Source: Bartonella sp. A05
GTDB taxonomy: Bacteria > Pseudomonadota > Alphaproteobacteria > Rhizobiales > Rhizobiaceae
Assembly (NCBI RefSeq): GCF_026930145.1
Contig: NZ_JANHOJ010000004.1
Span: 62,001 to 126,000 of the forward strand
Direction: 5' to 3'
Length of the DNA stretch: 64,000 bases
The notes below the pieces were generated by a model. That model made no database searches and had not been told where the DNA came from. It saw only the letters and a list, made by a program, of their open reading frames with translations. The first letter of the stretch is position 1; every line of letters begins with the position of its first letter. This document shows positions 59,877 to 64,000 of this stretch, piece by piece. Both the position numbers and the translations under genes were made by a program.

Positions 59877-60587
59877 TTAGCCACCGAGATATGCTTCTTT
59901 GACACGTGGATCAGACAGCATATCTTTTCCTTCCCCATGAAATAAAATTTTTCCTATTTCTAGAATATAGGCATAATCAGCAATGGAAAGTGCTGCAAAT
60001 GCGTTTTGTTCAATGAGAAGAACAGTTTTCCCCATATCATTAATTTTTCGGATAATCGAAAAAAGTTCTTGTACAAGAAGTGGTGCTAAACCAAGAGACG
60101 GCTCATCCAATATAACCATGTCAGGGTTACTCATAAGTGCGCGACCTACAGCGAGCATTTGTTGTTCTCCGCCTGACATTGTACCGCTCAACTGCTTAGA
60201 TCTTTCACGTAAACGCGGGAATAGATCAAATATCCACTCGATAGCACGAGTGATACTAGCTTTATCATTGCGAATATAAGCTCCTAGCTGTAGATTTTCC
60301 AAAACAGTAAGATGGGGTATAATACGCCGCCCTTCGGGACTCAGTGCAATTCCTAATTTCAAAATTTCTTCAGGTTGTTTTTCAACAATGGATTGACCTT
60401 TATATATAATCTGTCCACCAATAGATCGATTAAGCCCTACAATAGAACGTACAATACTGCTTTTTCCTGCTCCATTAGCACCAATTAAAGTGACTATACT
60501 CCCTTCTTTTATCGACATAGAAAGGTCGTGAATAGCTTCAATGGCACCATAATGAACGTGAAGATTTTTTATTTCAAGAATATTCAT
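59877..60587 (-). CDS. livF: Branched-chain amino acid ABC transporter ATPase LivF
   Basis: A 236-residue ATPase of the Liv/HAAT importer. Walker A is GANGAGKSS near residue 37, the signature MSGGEQQML near residue 135 and Walker B VILDEPSLGL. The start is the ATG six to nine bases after GGAG, inside the livG end (overlap 14 bp). An upstream ATG at 60614 would put nine extra residues in front and is unlikely. It is the last gene of the operon before the gatA terminator. Confidence 0.95.
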   Translation of the reverse strand: MNILEIKNLHVHYGAIEAIHDLSMSIKEGSIVTLIGANGAGKSSIVRSIVGLNRSIGGQIIYKGQSIVEKQPEEILKLGIALSPEGRRIIPHLTVLENLQLGAYIRNDKASITRAIEWIFDLFPRLRERSKQLSGTMSGGEQQMLAVGRALMSNPDMVILDEPSLGLAPLLVQELFSIIRKINDMGKTVLLIEQNAFAALSIADYAYILEIGKILFHGEGKDMLSDPRVKEAYLGG

Positions 60588-61356
60588 GTATATCTCCGCC
60601 AAGATAAGCTTCAATCACTTTAGGGTTGTTGCGAATTTCATTTGGTGTTCCATTGGCAATACAACGGCCATATTCTAGAACCCAAATATCTTGGCAAAGC
60701 CCCATAACAACCCTCATATCATGTTCAATGAGAAGAATTGTAAGATTAAACTCTTCTCTTACTTTTGCTATAAATTTCCTAAGATCTTCGCTTTCCTGTG
60801 GATTCATCCCAGCAGCAGGTTCATCAAGAAGAAGCAATTTGGGTTCTGTTGCTAAAGCACGTGCAATTTCCAACCGCCGTTGTGCACCATAGGGCAAAGT
60901 TGTTGCTAATTGGTTGGCGAGATGAGCAAGCTGAAGCTGTTCAAGGAGTTTCATTGAGTGTTCATAAATCTTATTTTTCTCTTTAATTGCATTTGGTAAT
61001 AATAGAGCTGAGGCAAACCATGGGTATTTTTGCCGAATATGAGCACCTAGCATAACATTTTGTAAGACTGTTAATCCTGAAAAAAGGCGAATATTTTGAA
61101 ATGTCCGTGCAATATGGTATTTACAGATGATATGAGGTGGCAGCCCAGAAACCTTTTGCCCATCCAAGAGAATTTTTCCACTCGTAGGTGCATAAAAGCC
61201 AGAAATCATATTGAAAACAGTCGTTTTTCCAGCCCCATTCGGACCAATCAATCCAGTAATTGTATTCCGTTTAATCGCCATATTAATATTGTTTACAGCG
61301 ATCAATCCGCCAAAACTTATCGTGAGATCATTGAGTAAAAGGATGCTGTTGTTCAT
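60574..61356 (-). CDS. livG: Branched-chain amino acid ABC transporter ATPase LivG
   Basis: A 260-residue ATPase partner of LivF. Walker A is GPNGAGKTTVFNMISGFY near residue 38, the signature LPYGAQRRLEIARAL and Walker B LLLLDEPAAGM. The longer insert with HIARTFQNIRLF (Q-loop) is typical of LivG. The start overlaps livM by 4 bp (ATGA), and livF starts in its last codons. Confidence 0.95.
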   Translation of the reverse strand: MNNSILLLNDLTISFGGLIAVNNINMAIKRNTITGLIGPNGAGKTTVFNMISGFYAPTSGKILLDGQKVSGLPPHIICKYHIARTFQNIRLFSGLTVLQNVMLGAHIRQKYPWFASALLLPNAIKEKNKIYEHSMKLLEQLQLAHLANQLATTLPYGAQRRLEIARALATEPKLLLLDEPAAGMNPQESEDLRKFIAKVREEFNLTILLIEHDMRVVMGLCQDIWVLEYGRCIANGTPNEIRNNPKVIEAYLGGDIHEYS

Positions 61357-62411
61357 GGCTTTTTCCCACTATTAGAGAGTTTTTTGCGTTTTAAAAAGCA
61401 ATAAATCCAATTCCATGAAAATTCACGTTGGCCGAATAATCCTTTTCGCCAGAACAAGATAATTGCCAACAATAAAAGTGAAAAAATAACCATTCGTAGT
61501 CCTGGTATTCCTGGAATATGTATAAAACCTAAGTTTAGCGGACTTTCGATAATACGAAACCATTCAAGCATTACTGTAATAATAATACTACCAACAATAC
61601 TTCCAGTAATAGAACCAAGACCACCAGCAACAACAATCATCAAAATATTAAAAGTGAGGAGAAAGTTAAACATTTTGGGATCGATGGTTGAAATAAGAGC
61701 AGCCATCAATGCTCCTCCAATGCCTGCAAAAAATGCACCAACAGTAAAGGAAAAGCTACGGTAGAAAAAAGTATTAACCCCCATTGTTTTGGCAGCAATT
61801 TCGTCATCACGAATAGCGCGTAATACGTTACCAGTATTGCTTCGTAATAGAATAGCAATAAAGATAATTGTAAACGCTAGCCAACCATAGTTCCACCACA
61901 ATGAAGCATTTTGAGGTATTCCTTTAATTCCTAATGCACCATTTGTTATAGATGTTGCATTGGTAATGATAACACGAATAATTTCTGCAAAACCTAATGT
62001 TGCAATACCAAGATAATCACCAGCAAGACGTAATATAGGCAATGCAATCAATAGACCTATAGTTGCAGCACATAGACCACCGATAACAACAGAAGCAAAA
62101 AATGGCAATTGCAGATTTTGCAATGGTTCAGCTATCGGTTCTAGAATCCACATGATTTCTTTTTGTTCAGGAGAAAGCAGAAGAATTGCACATACATAAG
62201 CACCGATGGCTATAAAACCAGCATGTCCAAGAGAAAACATGCCTGTAAATCCATAAATTAAATTGAGCGAGATTGCTAATATTGCATTGATGGCAATAAG
62301 ATTGATTATACGGAGTGTATAGTCGTTAAAATGATTATCAGCATAAAATAAAAAGCTGATAAGAATTATGATACCAATAAATGACAGAAAACATGTCGTT
62401 GATTTTGCCAT
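61353..62411 (-). CDS. livM: Branched-chain amino acid ABC transporter permease LivM
   Basis: A 352-residue permease with about nine membrane helices. The family stretch NLIYGFTGMFSLGHAGFIAIGAY and GGLGSITGSIVGS are present. The start is the ATG after GGAGAAAATCT that overlaps the livH stop (TAATG). The longer frame upstream (to 62678) is only an out-of-frame reading of livH and is not coding. It pairs with LivH in the membrane channel. Confidence 0.95.
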   Translation of the reverse strand: MAKSTTCFLSFIGIIILISFLFYADNHFNDYTLRIINLIAINAILAISLNLIYGFTGMFSLGHAGFIAIGAYVCAILLLSPEQKEIMWILEPIAEPLQNLQLPFFASVVIGGLCAATIGLLIALPILRLAGDYLGIATLGFAEIIRVIITNATSITNGALGIKGIPQNASLWWNYGWLAFTIIFIAILLRSNTGNVLRAIRDDEIAAKTMGVNTFFYRSFSFTVGAFFAGIGGALMAALISTIDPKMFNFLLTFNILMIVVAGGLGSITGSIVGSIIITVMLEWFRIIESPLNLGFIHIPGIPGLRMVIFSLLLLAIILFWRKGLFGQREFSWNWIYCFLKRKKLSNSGKKP

Positions 62412-63487
62412 TAGATTTTCTCCTGACTTTTTTTGCCCATTAAGCCAGTAGGCATGGCCAATAAGATAAGAATCAATAAAATGAAAGCAAAGGCATCTCG
62501 ATATCCGGATAAAGCTGGAAAGAAGGCGACAATCATAATTTCGATAAATCCTAGCAAAAATCCACCAAGCATTGCTCCTGGAATTGAGCCAACACCTCCG
62601 ATAACGGCAGCTATAAAAGCTTTCAATCCGGGAAGAACGCCCATATAAGGTTGAATTTGAGGATAGCGTAAAGCCCACATAATTCCTGCGACAGCTGCTA
62701 GTGCTGAACCTATAGCAAATGTGAATGCAATAATTTTATTAACAGAAACACCCATTAAACGAGTCGTTTCAATATCGTGCGAGATTGCACGCATAGCAAG
62801 ACCAGGTTTTGTTTTATTGATAACCCATAGCAATAAAATAACAAGAATAAAGGAAACAGCAGGAACAATAAGAGACATGGGAACGATGCGAACAATATCG
62901 TTTGAACCTTGTCCAAAATGCCATTGAATTGGTGTTGCAAAAAAATCTGGCTGCTTTACACCTTTTGGAACACCGCTAAAGAGAACGGTTGCAAGATTTT
63001 CAATAAAAAAAGACACTCCAATTGCACCAATAAGTGCTGAAATACGAGGAGCATCACGCAGGGGCTTATAAGCAAACTGATCAACAGCAACACCTATTGC
63101 GCTTGTAATAAAAATTGAAAAACAGAGGGCTAAAATCCAAATAGGCGCAAAATCTTGAGGGTCAATTTTTGAATAATAAATAACCCCAAAGACAAGAATA
63201 AGAAAAACGCCAATCCAATAGTTTTTTGGTCTTGTTTTGAATCCTACAAATACTGAATAATAAATAAAAACAGCCAACAATATAAGCAAAACGGCGATCC
63301 ACGCAGGCATAAAGCTAATTGTCGAAAAGAAAACAAAATACGCACCCAGCATGAAGACATCACCGTGGGCAAAATTAATTAATCTTAGAATACCATAAAC
63401 CATGGTATAACCAATTGCGATAAGCCCGTAGAGTGATCCTAACGCTAATGCATTAAAAAAATTCTGGATGAACATTTCAGTGCTCAT
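62411..63487 (-). CDS. livH: Branched-chain amino acid ABC transporter permease LivH
   Basis: A 358-residue permease with eight to nine helices. Marks are GLIAIGYTMVYGILRLINFAHGD at the N-terminus and IGGVGSIPGAMLGGF late. It is longer than E. coli LivH (308), with an insert of about 40 residues after the third helix (near 85-125); this looks like the family variant in Brucella-type HAAT systems, not an error. The start codon follows the substrate-binding gene by 137 bp. Confidence 0.95.
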   Translation of the reverse strand: MSTEMFIQNFFNALALGSLYGLIAIGYTMVYGILRLINFAHGDVFMLGAYFVFFSTISFMPAWIAVLLILLAVFIYYSVFVGFKTRPKNYWIGVFLILVFGVIYYSKIDPQDFAPIWILALCFSIFITSAIGVAVDQFAYKPLRDAPRISALIGAIGVSFFIENLATVLFSGVPKGVKQPDFFATPIQWHFGQGSNDIVRIVPMSLIVPAVSFILVILLLWVINKTKPGLAMRAISHDIETTRLMGVSVNKIIAFTFAIGSALAAVAGIMWALRYPQIQPYMGVLPGLKAFIAAVIGGVGSIPGAMLGGFLLGFIEIMIVAFFPALSGYRDAFAFILLILILLAMPTGLMGKKSQEKI

Positions 63488-63599
63488 CTCTTATCCTTCC
63501 GTGTTTATGAATTCACATAAGATGAAATGTGATGCTTCTAAATGATCTGGTTAAAAATGTTTTTTAACTAGATGTTATTCTTTAATAAATCATTGCTTT

Positions 63600-63629
63600 A
63601 ATGCGTCTTTTAAAAATGCGTCTTTTAAA
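63600..63629. repeat. Perfect 15-bp tandem duplication across the livK stop codon
   Basis: AATGCGTCTTTTAAA occurs twice, back to back (63600-63614 and 63615-63629). On the minus strand the first-read copy contains the in-frame TAA that ends the binding protein, and the second copy contains another. The unit is five codons long. Confidence 0.85.
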
Positions 63630-64000
63630 TGGCAGGTTCAGCTTCATCTAAATAAATACGTTTTCCGTTCTTTATTTCAATTACACCGATAGGCATTTTT
63701 GGGTTATGATTTTCATCTATGCTCATTTTACCAAAAGGCGTCTGAAAATCTTTTAATATGCTAAGCTCTCGTGTGATCGCTTCACGATCAGTACTGCCAG
63801 CATTTTCAATAGCTTTCATAAACATCATATAACTTGTATATCCTAAAACCGAATTCATATTTGTTTCTTTATCAGGATAAGCTGCCTTCCATTCATTTGT
63901 AAATTGTTGTGCAGATTCTGACATGTTTGGCATATTTTCATCATAGGAATGTGTTGTGTGTAAAAAGCCTTCAGCTGCTTGTCCTGCAATTGCAATCGTT
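63625..64000 (-). CDS. livK: Branched-chain amino acid-binding protein (partial)
   Basis: The last 125 residues of a periplasmic binding protein of the Leu/Ile/Val family (Peripla_BP_6); the N-terminal two thirds lie beyond the right edge. Visible parts are GQAAEGFLHTTHSYDEN, FTNEWKAAYPDKE and the C-terminal PKMPIGVIEIKNGKRIYL, typical for the second lobe. The open frame runs past an internal ATG at 63933 to the window edge, so that ATG is not the start. It delivers amino acids to LivHMGF encoded directly downstream. Which amino acid it binds cannot be told. Confidence 0.92.
   Translation of the reverse strand, partial: TIAIAGQAAEGFLHTTHSYDENMPNMSESAQQFTNEWKAAYPDKETNMNSVLGYTSYMMFMKAIENAGSTDREAITRELSILKDFQTPFGKMSIDENHNPKMPIGVIEIKNGKRIYLDEAEPAI

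Noticed and set aside
62412-62678. N-terminal extension of LivM by 89 residues
   Set aside because: It reads livH coding DNA in another frame; an RBS and TAATG overlap point to the ATG at 62411.

Overview
This window looks like a chromosomal segment of a Bartonella-like member of the Rhizobiales. The DNA is AT-rich and has many spacers of 300 to 1300 bp that hold decayed or no coding sequence. The gene blocks are in classical alphaproteobacterial order: bamE / DUF177-plsX-fabH-ihfA-merR, glyA-nrdR-ribD-ribE-ribH-nusB, hfq-hflX, thrS / yidD-iscU-like / folE, dsbA-accB-accC, pyrB-pyrC-plsY-dprA-topA-rnr-rpmG. I cannot name a species from this sequence alone. I saw no rRNA genes, insertion sequences, prophage or CRISPR arrays. 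Three tRNA genes are present (Pro-GGG, Leu-GAG, Thr-UGU).

Layout. 0-8 kb: a degenerate lysophospholipase-like hydrolase, a small heat-shock protein with a possible RNA thermometer, sufA, mazG, then a graveyard (4.0-4.9 kb) with remnants of acpXL and lpxXL, and the malic enzyme gene maeB. 8.7-13.3 kb: one giant two-TM, coiled-coil protein resembling the growth-pole-ring family (GPR/RgsE). 14-24 kb: hfq, hflX, heme A synthase, argC, and the glyA to nusB block with riboflavin synthesis. 23-28 kb: envelope and phospholipid/fatty-acid initiation genes (bamE, plsX, fabH), ihfA and a MerR regulator. 28-34 kb: thrS, yidD, an IscU-like scaffold, folE, tRNA-Leu and a DUF900 lipoprotein hydrolase. 35-45 kb: tRNA-Thr, accC/accB, a DsbA-family oxidoreductase, glpD, dusA, cobT, a uracil-DNA glycosylase and a nuclease. 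45-57 kb (mostly minus strand): a tiny membrane ORF, rpmG, rnr, topA, dprA, plsY, a non-catalytic-looking dihydroorotase and pyrB. 55.7-64 kb: an AidB-like acyl-CoA dehydrogenase, ruvX, gatC-gatA, and a branched-chain amino-acid ABC transporter (livK-H-M-G-F) cut by the right edge.

How genes fit together. Several genes feed membrane lipid synthesis: accB/accC make malonyl-CoA, fabH starts fatty acids, plsX and plsY acylate glycerol-3-phosphate, and glpD oxidises glycerol-3-phosphate. Iron-sulfur assembly is represented by sufA and an IscU-like scaffold. Cofactor genes cover riboflavin, heme A, folate (GTP cyclohydrolase) and a lone cobT. Signs of reductive evolution are clear: orphan argC and cobT, a hydrolase that lost its nucleophile, and a collapsed very-long-chain-fatty-acid lipid A locus.

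The most notable observations are the decayed acpXL/lpxXL locus, the polar-growth-ring-like giant protein, the PyrX-like dihydroorotase without its HxH metal motif, and two previously uncalled micro-ORFs with strong ribosome binding sites and one membrane helix each. I did not find a convincing large, wholly new system.
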